DNA from: JADYZU01 sp964540965 | Lineage (GTDB): Bacteria > Pseudomonadota > Alphaproteobacteria > Rhodobacterales > Rhodobacteraceae | NCBI GenBank assembly: GCA_964540965.1 | Contig: CAZIOT010000001.1 | Coordinates: 1 to 64,000, forward strand | Direction: 5' to 3' | DNA length: 64,000 nucleotides | In this document: one piece after another, positions 40,887 through 49,453 of the stretch | Layout: the number at the start of each line of letters is the position of its first letter | How positions within the stretch are numbered: the first letter of the stretch is position 1 | Program-made: the position numbers and the translations under genes | Notes under the pieces: generated by a model | Seen by the model: the letters and a program-made list of their open reading frames with translations, nothing else | The model's database searches: none | What the model was told of the DNA's origin: nothing

Positions 40887-41616
40887 TCCCATCCTTCAGG
40901 TCCGCAACCTGTCCAAGAATTTCGGCGCGGTGCAGGCGCTGAACGACGTGTCCTTCGATGTCGGCCGGGGCGAAGTCGTCGCGCTGGCCGGCGACAACGG
41001 CGCCGGCAAGACCACCCTGATCAAGGCAGTGTCCGGCGTCTATCGCCCCAGCGCCGGGGAAATCCTGCTGAACGGTCAGCCGATGTCATTCGACAGCCCG
41101 CAGGACGCCCGCGACAAGGGGATCGAGACGATCTACCAGGACCTTGCCCTGGCCGACAACCTGTCCATCGGCGCCAACATCTTCCTTGGCCGCGAACCGA
41201 TGACCCGCCGCTTCGGCATCCCGGTGCTCGACCGGAAAAAGATGGCCGCGGCAGCGCGCGAGACGATGGCGATGCTCGATTTCCACGTCAGCCGTCTGGA
41301 TGCGCCGGTGTCCAATTTCTCGGGTGGGCAAAGGCAGGCGGTGGCCATCGGCCGCGCGGTGTTCTGGGACGCCAAGGTGCTGATCATGGACGAACCGACC
41401 GCCGCGTTGGGCGTGCCCGAACAGCGCAAGGTGATCGAGCTGATCCACAATCTCAAGGCGCAGGGCCGCGGCGTGATCTTCATCAGCCACAACCTTCAGG
41501 ACATCTTCGCCGTGTCCGACCGCATCGTCGTGTTGCGCCGCGGCGTCATGGCCGGCGAACGCCGCATCGCCGAGACCACGCATGACGAGGTCGTCAAGCT
41601 GATGATCGGGGGCTGA
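40879..41616 (+). CDS. Sugar ABC transporter ATP-binding protein
   Basis: A 245-residue single ATPase domain, half the length of RbsA-type double ATPases, so it should act as a dimer. Walker A GDNGAGKTT, Q-loop YQDLALADNLS, signature NFSGGQRQAVAIGRA, Walker B VLIMDEPTAAL and switch His in FISHNL are all intact. The GTG at 40879 is chosen because GGAGG lies 8 bases upstream; it overlaps the permease end. The TTG at 40861 is the alternative. The PfkB gene follows two bases after its stop. Confidence 0.94.
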   Translation: MSDPILQVRNLSKNFGAVQALNDVSFDVGRGEVVALAGDNGAGKTTLIKAVSGVYRPSAGEILLNGQPMSFDSPQDARDKGIETIYQDLALADNLSIGANIFLGREPMTRRFGIPVLDRKKMAAAARETMAMLDFHVSRLDAPVSNFSGGQRQAVAIGRAVFWDAKVLIMDEPTAALGVPEQRKVIELIHNLKAQGRGVIFISHNLQDIFAVSDRIVVLRRGVMAGERRIAETTHDEVVKLMIGG

Positions 41617-41618
41617 CG

Positions 41619-42533
41619 ATGATCGCCTCGATGGGCGAGTTGCTGGCCGAATTCGTCTGCACCGAACGCGACACGCACCACGGCCGGCCCGCGACCTATG
41701 CCGGGCCGTTCCCCTCGGGCGCGCCCGGCATCTTCATCGACCAGGCGGCGCGGATTGCCGGGCAGGCGATCTTTGCCGGCGCGGTGGGCGACGATGCCTT
41801 TGGCCGGGTCATCGCCGGGCGACTGGCGGCGGATGGCGTGCTGCAAGACCTGATCGCGGTCGCGCCCCTGCCCACCGGCACCGCCCATGTGGCCTACAAC
41901 TCGGACGGGACACGCGATTTCGTCTTCAACATCGCCCATTCCGCCGCCGCCTGCCTGCCGCCGGTGGCAGGGATCATCGCCACCTTCCGCAGCCGGGGAG
42001 TGACGCTGCTGCACATCTCGGGCTCGGCCCTGGGCGACCCCGCCATGCGCAGCGCCATCGTCGAGGTGGCCACCGCCGGGCCCTGGGCCGTCTCCATCGA
42101 TCCCAATATCCGGCCCGAGCTGATCCACGACGACGACTACCTGCCCGTCGTCCGCCGCCTGATCGCCGGCGCGGCCTATGTCCTGCCCTCGGACGCGGAT
42201 GCCGAAATCCTGTGGCCGGGCGAAACCTTCACCGCCTTCGCCCCGCGCCTGATCGCGCAGGGCGCCCGCGCCGTTGCCCTGAAACGCGGAGCCGCCGGCG
42301 CCATCGCCACCGACGGCACCACCACCGCCGACCTGCCCGGCCATGCCGTTCCCGTCACCGATCCGACCGGCGCCGGCGATTGCTTCTGCGCCACTTTTGT
42401 CGCGCTCCACCACACCGGCACCCCGCTTGCCGATGCCCTTGCCCATGCCAATGCCGCCGGCGCCCTTGCCGTCCAGTCGCTTGGTCCGATGGAGGGCAAT
42501 TCCTCGCTTGCCGGCATCAGGGCGCTGCTCTGA
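41619..42533 (+). CDS. PfkB-family sugar kinase
   Basis: A 304-residue ribokinase-type kinase. The N-terminal GELLAEFVCTERD, GGxxxN-type stretch replaced by PSGAPGIFIDQAARIAG, the AVGDDAFG loop and the C-terminal anion hole VTDPTGAGDCFCATFV with catalytic Asp are seen. Members phosphorylate ribose, fructose, 2-keto-3-deoxygluconate, tagatose-6-phosphate and others. In this operon a role in making the phosphorylated intermediate for the Rpe-like epimerase or LacD-like aldolase is likely. Confidence 0.9.
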   Translation: MIASMGELLAEFVCTERDTHHGRPATYAGPFPSGAPGIFIDQAARIAGQAIFAGAVGDDAFGRVIAGRLAADGVLQDLIAVAPLPTGTAHVAYNSDGTRDFVFNIAHSAAACLPPVAGIIATFRSRGVTLLHISGSALGDPAMRSAIVEVATAGPWAVSIDPNIRPELIHDDDYLPVVRRLIAGAAYVLPSDADAEILWPGETFTAFAPRLIAQGARAVALKRGAAGAIATDGTTTADLPGHAVPVTDPTGAGDCFCATFVALHHTGTPLADALAHANAAGALAVQSLGPMEGNSSLAGIRALL

Positions 42534-42569
42534 CCCGCCATATTCTTCGTCCACAAATATCCCGGGGGT

Positions 42570-42587
42570 CCGGGGGCTGGCCCCCGG
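42570..42587 (+). terminator. Hairpin in a Rhodobacterales-type intergenic element
   Basis: CCGGGGG-CTGG-CCCCCGG after CACAAATATCCCGGGGGT, in the 88-bp gap between the kinase and the Gfo/Idh gene. The sequence around it (TTCTTCGTCCACAAATATCCC) resembles a short element frequently repeated in intergenic regions of this group, from memory. Confidence 0.6.
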
Positions 42588-42621
42588 CCTTGCCGCCGGA
42601 CCGCCGCCGAAAGGAATGACC

Positions 42622-43695
42622 ATGCCGCAAAAACAGGACCGCCTTCTTCGCATCGGCGTGCTGGGCGCCGGCCAGATCGCCCAGGCCGCGCATTTCGAAA
42701 GCTGCACCAAGGCGGCGAATGCGACGCTTTACGCGATCTGCGACGTGGCCGACGACCTGCGCAACCGCATGGCCGCCTTCCACGCCCCGGAAAGGACCTT
42801 TTCCGACTATGACGCCATGCTCGCCGACCCCGATGTCGAGGCGGTGATCATCGCCACCTCGGACGCCTTCCACATCCCCGCCGCGAAACGCGCGCTCGAG
42901 GCCGGCAAGCATGTCCTGTGCGAAAAGCCGCTTGCCACCAGCGTGGAAGAGGCGGAATCCTTGCGCCCGCTGATCGGCGACCGCGTCCTGCGCGTCGGCC
43001 ATATGAAGCGGTTCGACGCCGGGCTGCAGGCGGCGAAGGATTTCATCGAGGCCGGGATGGGCGAGATGGTCGCGCTCAAGGCGTGGTATTGCGATTCGAC
43101 CCACCGCTACCCGATGACCGATGCGGTGCAGCCCCTGGTCGTGACCTCGGCCAGGGCGCGCAAGCCGGCGGAAAACCCCAAGGCCGACCTGAACCGCTAC
43201 TACATGCTTGCCCATGGCAGCCATCTGGTCGACACCGCCCGCTATTTCGGCGGAGGGGTCCGCGCCGTCCAGGCCCGGCAGGCCAATCGCGGCGGGATGC
43301 GCTGCTGGTTCGTCGATGTGGAATTCGACAGCGGCTGCATCGGCCATCTCGACCTGACCGTCGCCGTCCGCATGGATTGGAGCGAGGGGTTCCAGATCTA
43401 CGGGCAGAACGGCTCGGTCACCGGCAAGACCTGGAATCCGTGGTATTTCAAGACCTCCGAAGTCGACATCTTTCACGAGGCCGAGGGCGGCATCCGCCGG
43501 ACGCTGGGTGCCGACGGCCATTTCTACCGCCGCCAGGTCGAAGGCTTTGCCGATGCCATCCTGACCGGTGCCCGCGACGGCGGCGCCGATCTCGAGGACG
43601 GTATCGCAAGCGTCCGCGCCATGGTCGCCATCGCGCAATCGGTGCGCGAGGGCGGCCGCGCGGTGACGCTGGCCGAAGTCGGTGGCCCGGTATGA
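42622..43695 (+). CDS. Gfo/Idh/MocA-family sugar oxidoreductase
   Basis: A 357-residue NAD(P)-dependent oxidoreductase. Rossmann motif IGVLGAGQIAQAAH, then the EKPLAT motif (HVLCEKPLATSVEEAE) and GHMKRFD; the C-terminal alpha/beta domain carries the putative catalytic YYMLAHGSHLVDTARYF. The second ATG at 42622 is chosen because AAGGA is 6 bases away; the first ATG (42616) touches the ribosome site. Likely acts on a cyclic polyol or sugar, such as an inositol or hexose derivative. The stop overlaps the next start as ATGA. Confidence 0.9.
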   Translation: MPQKQDRLLRIGVLGAGQIAQAAHFESCTKAANATLYAICDVADDLRNRMAAFHAPERTFSDYDAMLADPDVEAVIIATSDAFHIPAAKRALEAGKHVLCEKPLATSVEEAESLRPLIGDRVLRVGHMKRFDAGLQAAKDFIEAGMGEMVALKAWYCDSTHRYPMTDAVQPLVVTSARARKPAENPKADLNRYYMLAHGSHLVDTARYFGGGVRAVQARQANRGGMRCWFVDVEFDSGCIGHLDLTVAVRMDWSEGFQIYGQNGSVTGKTWNPWYFKTSEVDIFHEAEGGIRRTLGADGHFYRRQVEGFADAILTGARDGGADLEDGIASVRAMVAIAQSVREGGRAVTLAEVGGPV

Positions 43696-44501
43696 GGATC
43701 GGCATCTTTGCCAAGACCTTTGCCGGCCGCGATCCGGTCACGGTGCTGACCGCGGCCAAGGCCGCCGGTTACGCCTCGGTGCAGTACAACTTCGCCTGTT
43801 CGGGGCTGGAACCGACGCCCCTGAGCGTGCCCGACGATGCCGCCCGCGCGGTGGCGGCGGCGGCGCAGGCGACCGGGGTCGCCATCGCCGCCGTTTCGGG
43901 CACCACCAACCTTGCCCACCCCGATCCGGCCGCCCGCGCCGACGCGGTCGACCGCCTTGTGGCGGTCATCCGCGCCGCGCCCCTGACCGGCGCGCGGATG
44001 GTCACCCTCTGCACCGGCAGCCGCAACGCCGCCGACCAATGGGCGCACCACCCCGACAATGCCCTGCCCGATGCCTGGGCCGACCTGCGCGCCGGGATGG
44101 AGACCGCCTGTGCCGCGGCCGAGGCCGCCGGCATCCGCCTTGGGATCGAGCCGGAACTGGCCAATGTCGTGAACAGCGCCGCCGCCGCCCGCCGGCTGAT
44201 CGACGAACTGGCCAGCCCCGCGCCCGCCATCGTCCTTGACCCCGCCAACCTGTTCGAGACCGGCGAAAGCGCCGGCATCATCGCCCGCGCCGTGGACCTG
44301 CTGGCTGACCGCATCGTGATGGCCCATGCCAAGGACCGCGCGCCGGACGGCAGCTTTGTCGCCGCCGGCGCCGGCACCGTCGATTTCCCGCACTTCATCG
44401 CATGTTTGCGATCGGCAGGCTTCGACGGCGACATGATCACCCACGGCCTGACCGCCGCCGAGTCGCCGGGGGTGGCGGCCTACCTCAGGGGCATCGCATG
44501 A
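43692..44501 (+). CDS. TIM-barrel sugar isomerase/epimerase (AP-endonuclease 2 fold)
   Basis: A 269-residue xylose-isomerase-like TIM barrel. It starts MRIGIFAKTFAGRDP, and residues such as GIEPELANVV, ALVLDPANLF (written AIVLDPANLF) and MAHAKDRAPDG supply the Glu/Asp/His metal set. Similar proteins isomerise or epimerise sugars and inosose derivatives. It overlaps both neighbours as ATGA, so it is translated in concert with the Gfo/Idh gene, and the two are likely consecutive steps. Confidence 0.85.
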   Translation: MRIGIFAKTFAGRDPVTVLTAAKAAGYASVQYNFACSGLEPTPLSVPDDAARAVAAAAQATGVAIAAVSGTTNLAHPDPAARADAVDRLVAVIRAAPLTGARMVTLCTGSRNAADQWAHHPDNALPDAWADLRAGMETACAAAEAAGIRLGIEPELANVVNSAAAARRLIDELASPAPAIVLDPANLFETGESAGIIARAVDLLADRIVMAHAKDRAPDGSFVAAGAGTVDFPHFIACLRSAGFDGDMITHGLTAAESPGVAAYLRGIA

Positions 44502-45271
44502 CTCCGCACCGCACCGCCGATGGCACGACGCTGGCCCTGCACCTGCGGGGGCAGGGGGCGCCGGTGTTTTTCCAGCACGGTCTGGGCGGCGACCACCTGC
44601 AGACGTTCGAAGCCTTTCCCGACCTGCCCGACTGGCAGCTTCACACGGTGGAATGCCGCGCGCATGGCGCGTCCGCCGGCACCGGCCCCTTGTCCATCGC
44701 GCAGTTCGCCAATGATGTGGCCGGCGCGATGCCCGCTGACGCCGTCCTTGGCGGCATCTCGATGGGTGCCGCGATTGCCGCCCGGCTGGCGGCGCTGCGC
44801 CCCGGCCGGCTGCGCGCGCTGATCCTTGTCCGGCCGGCCTGGTTCGACAGGCCCGCGCCCGCCAACCTGTCCAGCATTGCCGAAGTCGCGGCGATGCTGG
44901 CGCGCGGCCAGACCGGGGCCGATTTCGCCGCGACGCCGACCCATGCCCGGCTGGCCGCCACAGCGCCCGACAACATCGCCTCGCTCACCGGCTTTTTCGC
45001 CCGCGCAGCGCTGGACCTGACGGCCCGCCTCCTCGCGGCCATCGCCGCCGACGGGCCGGGCGTCAGCCGCGATGACATCGCGGCCATCCACCTGCCCACA
45101 CTCGTCTGCGGCTGTGCCGAGGACGAGATCCACCCGCTGCCCATGGCGCGTGACTGGGCCGCGACCATTCCCGGCGCGCGTTTCGTCGAATTGCCACCCA
45201 AGGGCCGCGACAAGCCCGCGCATCTGGCGGCGCTGCATGGCGCCATCGCCGACTTCTTGAAGGACATCTGA
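44498..45271 (+). CDS. Alpha/beta hydrolase
   Basis: A 257-residue alpha/beta hydrolase. Oxyanion region FFQHGLGGDHLQTF, nucleophile Ser in GGISMGAAIA, the acidic residue in CGCAEDEIHPLP and His in KPAHLAALH complete the triad. It could hydrolyse a lactone or ester formed in the sugar pathway; this is inferred from the operon. The start overlaps the isomerase stop as ATGA and the epimerase starts right after its stop. Confidence 0.85.
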   Translation: MTPHRTADGTTLALHLRGQGAPVFFQHGLGGDHLQTFEAFPDLPDWQLHTVECRAHGASAGTGPLSIAQFANDVAGAMPADAVLGGISMGAAIAARLAALRPGRLRALILVRPAWFDRPAPANLSSIAEVAAMLARGQTGADFAATPTHARLAATAPDNIASLTGFFARAALDLTARLLAAIAADGPGVSRDDIAAIHLPTLVCGCAEDEIHPLPMARDWAATIPGARFVELPPKGRDKPAHLAALHGAIADFLKDI

Positions 45272-45955
45272 ATGACCGACTGGTTTGACCGCCTGCCGAC
45301 CGACCGCCTGATTGCCGAATTCAGCCTGTGGTCTGCCGATCTTGTGCATCTGGCCGATGATCTGACCCGCATCGGCCCCCATGCCGACATCCTGCATGTC
45401 GATGTGGCCGACGGCCATTTCGCCCCGGCGCTGCTGTATTTCCCCGACCTTGTGGCGCAATGCCGCAAGGTTTCGAAAACGCCGGTGCATATCCACCTGA
45501 TGTGCGCCGACGCCATCCTTGACGCGCAGATCGACCAATTTGCCGAAGCCGGGGCCGAGCTGATTTCCGTCCATGCCGAGAACGGCAATGCCGGCGCTGC
45601 GCTTGACCTGATCCGGTCCAGGGGAATTCGCGCCGGGCTGGTGCTCAAGGTTTCGACACCTGTCACCGCCGCCGCGCCCAATCTGCCGCAGATCGACTTC
45701 CTGACGCTTCTGGGCACGGCCATCGGCGTCAAGGGGCAGGGGCTGGATCCCGCCGCCTGCGACCGGCTGCGGCAGGCGCGCGGGCTGGTCGCCGGGCAGG
45801 GGCGGCGGATCGTGGTCGCCGCCGATGGCGGCATCCGCGATCATACGGTGCCGGACCTGCGGGCGGCGGGGGCGGAAACCGTGGTCCTCGGCTCTCTCGC
45901 CTTTGGCGCGCCGGATCTGGCGGCGCGGATGGCTTGGCTGCAAGGTCTTGGTTAA
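45272..45955 (+). CDS. Ribulose-phosphate 3-epimerase-family protein
   Basis: A 227-residue Rpe-type TIM barrel: FSLWSADLVHLADDL (in place of SILSADF), HVDVADGHFAPALLYFPDLV, PVHIHLMC, the VAADGGI and AGAETVVLGSLAF phosphate motifs. It lacks the exact Rpe motif IVPSILSAD and resembles allulose-6-phosphate 3-epimerase (AlsE) relatives, so a ketohexose phosphate is at least as likely as ribulose 5-phosphate. It is the last gene of the sugar operon and is followed by a perfect palindromic terminator. Confidence 0.88.
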   Translation: MTDWFDRLPTDRLIAEFSLWSADLVHLADDLTRIGPHADILHVDVADGHFAPALLYFPDLVAQCRKVSKTPVHIHLMCADAILDAQIDQFAEAGAELISVHAENGNAGAALDLIRSRGIRAGLVLKVSTPVTAAAPNLPQIDFLTLLGTAIGVKGQGLDPAACDRLRQARGLVAGQGRRIVVAADGGIRDHTVPDLRAAGAETVVLGSLAFGAPDLAARMAWLQGLG

Positions 45956-45974
45956 CAATATGTAAATGCGTCAG

Positions 45975-45996
45975 AATCTTCCCCGCGGGGAAGATT
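45975..45996. terminator. Perfect 22-bp palindrome, bidirectional terminator
   Basis: AATCTTCCCCGCGGGGAAGATT lies midway between the stops of the convergent epimerase and SorC genes. As RNA it forms the same long stem from both strands. Confidence 0.85.
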
Positions 45997-46001
45997 GGCG
46001 C

Positions 46002-46949
46002 CTAGCCCGCCAGGTCCAGCAGCGCCTGCGCCGTCGCGGCATCGGTGACCAGCGCATTGACCAGCCCGGCACGGGTGGCGCCGATGATCGCCTGCGCCTT
46101 GGCCGGGCCGGCGGCCACGCCGATCACCAGCCGGGCCCGGCGCAGTTGCTCGGGCGACACGGCAATCATCCGCGCCTCGCCCTCCCAGTCGATCAGGCGG
46201 CCGCCGGCGTCAAAGTAATGGCGGACCACATCGCCCGCGGCCTCGGTCAGGCCCAGTTCGGCGGCGGTGGCGACGCTCGCCTCGGGCGGAGTGACGGCGG
46301 GCGGCAGGCCGATGCCAAGGATCGCGGTATCAAGCCGGTCCCAGATGGCGGTGACCGCGGCAATCGCCGGATCGGCCAGGAACAGGTCGCGGCTGCCCGG
46401 CGCGGCGATGTTCGGCGCATGCAGGAACAGCGGCACGCCACCGGTCTGCGCCGCGGCGATGCGGACGAATTCGTTGATCTGGAAATGCGGCTCGTGCTGT
46501 TGCAGCCCGCCGGTGGCCGGAACCACCGTCACCCCCGACAGCGGCGGCAGGCCGCTGCCCAGCACGGCGCGGATCGCCCGGCCCCAGCCGATGGCGATGG
46601 CCGCCCCCGCGGCGGGCGGATCGTCGGCCAGAAGCGCTGCCAGTGGCGCTGCCAGCGCCGCCGGCAGCGCCGGAGCGGGCGCGTCGATGACCCGCACCGC
46701 GCGCAGGCCCAGACGCGCCGCCACCTGCGCCCCCAGCAGATCGGGCGACACGAAATCCACCACCTCGATGCGCACGATGCCTTCGTCCCGTGCCCGCTTC
46801 AGCAGGCGCGAGATCGTCGCCGTGGACAGCCCCATCTGCCGGGCGATGTCCACCTGGCTCACATCCTGCACATAATGCAGCCGGGCCACGGAATGCAGCA
46901 GCGCGCGCCCTTCGGCGGGCGGTGTCTCGGGACCACGGGACAGTTGCAA
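46002..46949 (-). CDS. SorC-family sugar-responsive regulator
   Basis: A 315-residue regulator with an N-terminal helix-turn-helix (YVQDVSQVDIARQMGLSTATISRLLKRAR in family terms, residues about 26-54, RARDEGIVRIEV following) and a large C-terminal sugar-phosphate-binding domain with GWGRAIRAVL and GIGLP. The start is a TTG at 46949 because no ATG or GTG is nearby in frame; AAAGGAA precedes it closely, so its start is somewhat uncertain. It is divergent from the LacD-like aldolase and probably senses a phosphorylated sugar. Confidence 0.9.
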   Translation of the reverse strand: MQLSRGPETPPAEGRALLHSVARLHYVQDVSQVDIARQMGLSTATISRLLKRARDEGIVRIEVVDFVSPDLLGAQVAARLGLRAVRVIDAPAPALPAALAAPLAALLADDPPAAGAAIAIGWGRAIRAVLGSGLPPLSGVTVVPATGGLQQHEPHFQINEFVRIAAAQTGGVPLFLHAPNIAAPGSRDLFLADPAIAAVTAIWDRLDTAILGIGLPPAVTPPEASVATAAELGLTEAAGDVVRHYFDAGGRLIDWEGEARMIAVSPEQLRRARLVIGVAAGPAKAQAIIGATRAGLVNALVTDAATAQALLDLAG

Positions 46950-46950
46950 T

Positions 46951-46977
46951 TCCTTTCTGCAAGGTGTTACACAGTGT
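46951..46977. promoter_or_regulatory. Possible SorC operator in the divergent promoter region
   Basis: Read on the minus strand, ACCTTGCAGAAAGGA (46965-46951) matches 11 of 15 positions of the palindrome at 38661-38675. Beside it is a small palindrome ACAC-A-GTGT (46969-46977). Part of the match is the ribosome binding site of the SorC gene, so chance is possible. Confidence 0.35.
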
Positions 46978-47042
46978 CGGGACTCTTATGCAGCATGGGG
47001 CCCCGTCTGGCAATCTGCCCGATGTGGCCAAGGGAAAACAGC

Positions 47043-47936
47043 ATGGCGATGACGACGGCGGCACAGCGCGGCTACCAGCTTATCTGTGGGGACGGACAGT
47101 CGATGATGGTGGTTGCGGCCGACCAGCGCGGCGGCATGCGCGAGGTGCTGGCCACCACGCCCGAGGATCGCAAGGCGATCAGTGACCGCGCCCTGGGCGA
47201 GGTCAAGGTGGCGATCACCCGGCATCTTGCCCGCCATGCCGGCTGCATCCTGGTCGATCCGCTGTGCGCGGTGCCGTGGATGGTCGATGACGGCCTCTTG
47301 CCGCGCGATACCGCGCTGCTGATCGGGCTTGACGCCTCGGGGTTCGACACCACGGCCGAAGGCTATCGGCTGTCGAAACTGGTGCCGGGCATCACCGCCC
47401 GCCGCGTGCGAGAGATGGGGGCGACAGGCGGCAAGATCATGGTCTATCTGCGGTCGGACACGCCCGCCGCCAATGCCCAGAACATCGCCCTGCTGAAAGC
47501 GGTCATCGATGATTTCGCGGCCGAGGATCTGGTGCTGGTTACCGAGTTCCTGACCTATGCCCTGCCCGGCGAGCAGCCCGAGGACTACAAGGCCGCCTTC
47601 CCCGGCCTGATTGAGGGCGGCAGCCAGATCTGCCTCGACCTTGGGGCCGATATCCTCAAGATCCCGTTCCCCGGCACGGCCCAGGCCTGTGCCAATGTCA
47701 CGGCGATGTGCGGCGACGTGCCCTGGGCGGTGCTGTCGGCCGGGGTCGATCACGCGACCTTCCTGGGCCAGGTCGACACCGCGATGGCCAATGGCGCCTC
47801 GGGCGTCATTGCCGGACGGTCGCTGTGGAAGGACTGCATCCACCTGGATGCGGCCGAGATGGAGCAACGCCTGATCACCCGCGCCCTGCCCCGCCTGCGC
47901 GAATTGCAGGCGGTCATCGCGAAATACCGCGGCTGA
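47043..47936 (+). CDS. LacD-type class I aldolase
   Basis: A 297-residue TIM-barrel aldolase related to tagatose-1,6-bisphosphate aldolase (LacD). Features are MVVAADQRGGMREVL, ILVDPLCAVPWM, GGKIMVYLRSD (Schiff-base lysine candidate KIMVYLR), ICLDLGADILKIPFPG and WAVLSAGVDHATFL. It would split a ketose bisphosphate into dihydroxyacetone phosphate and glyceraldehyde 3-phosphate. The ATG at 47043 is preceded by AAGGG. It is divergent from the SorC regulator and followed by the ROK fusion after 31 bases. Confidence 0.9.
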   Translation: MAMTTAAQRGYQLICGDGQSMMVVAADQRGGMREVLATTPEDRKAISDRALGEVKVAITRHLARHAGCILVDPLCAVPWMVDDGLLPRDTALLIGLDASGFDTTAEGYRLSKLVPGITARRVREMGATGGKIMVYLRSDTPAANAQNIALLKAVIDDFAAEDLVLVTEFLTYALPGEQPEDYKAAFPGLIEGGSQICLDLGADILKIPFPGTAQACANVTAMCGDVPWAVLSAGVDHATFLGQVDTAMANGASGVIAGRSLWKDCIHLDAAEMEQRLITRALPRLRELQAVIAKYRG

Positions 47937-47967
47937 GACTACACCGGGCCGCAGGAGGGAATCGGTC

Positions 47968-49362
47968 ATGGTCGAGGCGATCGGCATTGATGTCGGCGGC
48001 ACGAACCTGCGCGCCGCCCGTGTGTCGGCCGAGGGGCAAGTGCTGGCGCTGGAGCGCCTGCCGACCCGCCGCGACGGGCGCGCGGTCATGGACGACTGCC
48101 TGCGCCTGATCGCCGGTCTGATGACACCGCAGGTCGCCGGCATCGGCATCGGCCTGCCCTGCCGCGTCGATCCCTTGCGCCGACAGGTTCAGGCCGGTGG
48201 CTATGTCGATCTGTCGATGCTCGACCCGTGGGAGGAGGTGCGCGCCGCCACCGGCCTGACACCGGAAATCGAGAACGACGCGACCATGGCGCTGCTGGGC
48301 GAGGTCGCCTTTGGCGCTGCACGGGGCCTGTCCTCGGTCGTGGCGCTGACCATCGGCACCGGCATTGGCGGCGCGATCCTTGACCGCGGGCAGGTGCTGC
48401 GCGGCCGTGATACCGCCGGGCAACTGGGCCATCTGATCGTCAATCCGGGCGGCCATCCCTGTGTCTGCGGCGCCCGCGGCTGTGTCGAGGCCGAAAGCGC
48501 CGGCACCGCCTTTGCCCGGCATCTGGCCGAACACGGCTATCCGGCGGGGACCAGGGCCGAGGTGCTTGCCCGTTCGGCCGATCCCGCCGCCGCCGCGGTG
48601 CTGCGCGCCTGGGCCGGGCCGCTGCGGGTGGCGATCGACAACCTGACGGTGACACTGGCGCCCGAGGCCGTGGTGATCGGCGGCGGCGCCGGCGCCGGCA
48701 TGGTCGCTGCGCTGGGCCTGGTGCAAAAGGGCACCGGCGACTGGTTCGACATGCCGGTGCGCGCCGCCCTGCTGGGCGACGATGCCGGGGTGATCGGGGC
48801 CGCCGCCTCGGCCCTGCGGGCGCGGGCGACAAAGCGTGCGGTGCTGGTCAACGGCGTTCCGGCCAGCGGCAAGTCGGGCGTGGCCCGCGCGCTTTCCCGG
48901 GAAACCGGCTGGCCGGTGCTGGCGCTCGACACGCTCAAGGATCCGTTCCTGCGCGAACTGGCCCCGGTGGACCGGCCCTTCAACCGCCGTCTCGGGCAGG
49001 CCGCCTATCAGGCGATGTTCGGTGTGATGGCCGAGGCGCCGGCCGGCACTACCTTTATCCTGGACGCCTGGTTCGGCTTTCAGCCCGAAGCCGTCCTGAC
49101 CGAGGGGCTGGCCCGCGCCGGTATCGCCGCCACGGCCGAGATCTGGTGCAGCACCGATGCCCAAGAGATCGGCCGCCGCTATGCCGCCCGTTTGCAGGAC
49201 CGCACCCCCGGCCATCCGGGGGCGGAATATGTGCCGGAACTGATAGCCCTTGCCGGACGGGCCGCGCCGGCGGGCACCCGGCCGACGCTGCGCATCGATA
49301 CCGCGCTGCCGCCGGACGGGCGGGCCATGGCCGGCTGGCTGCGCGAAACCTTCGGATCCTGA
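47968..49362 (+). CDS. ROK-family sugar kinase fused to a P-loop kinase domain
   Basis: 464 residues in two domains. Residues 1-285 are a ROK kinase with GIDVGGTNLR, EIENDATMALLGE, TIGTGIGGAIL and the zinc motif HPCVCGARGCVEAES. Residues 290-464 are a separate P-loop domain with GVPASGKSG (296-304), ALDTLKDPF and a C-terminal RxxR-like region; it resembles small nucleotide or gluconate kinases (AAA_33 type). The ROK half probably phosphorylates a hexose; the second domain may phosphorylate the product further. It lies 31 bp after the aldolase, in the same transcript. Confidence 0.88.
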   Translation: MVEAIGIDVGGTNLRAARVSAEGQVLALERLPTRRDGRAVMDDCLRLIAGLMTPQVAGIGIGLPCRVDPLRRQVQAGGYVDLSMLDPWEEVRAATGLTPEIENDATMALLGEVAFGAARGLSSVVALTIGTGIGGAILDRGQVLRGRDTAGQLGHLIVNPGGHPCVCGARGCVEAESAGTAFARHLAEHGYPAGTRAEVLARSADPAAAAVLRAWAGPLRVAIDNLTVTLAPEAVVIGGGAGAGMVAALGLVQKGTGDWFDMPVRAALLGDDAGVIGAAASALRARATKRAVLVNGVPASGKSGVARALSRETGWPVLALDTLKDPFLRELAPVDRPFNRRLGQAAYQAMFGVMAEAPAGTTFILDAWFGFQPEAVLTEGLARAGIAATAEIWCSTDAQEIGRRYAARLQDRTPGHPGAEYVPELIALAGRAAPAGTRPTLRIDTALPPDGRAMAGWLRETFGS

Positions 49363-49453
49363 CCGCGGCGGATTGCAAATCCCGTGCAGCGGGCTACCTC
49401 ATGGCCTGACAGCACGTCCGCCAATGCGGGCCGTGGCGGGCAAGGGTGTTCCA

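Noticed and set aside
39864..40892. Minus-strand frame of 342 codons opposite the permease
   Set aside because: His/Asp/Gln-rich low-complexity shadow of a membrane protein gene.
45953..45968. TTAACAATATGTAAA as a second CtrA box
   Set aside because: The second half is TAAA, not TTAA, and it lies between convergent genes where no promoter is expected.
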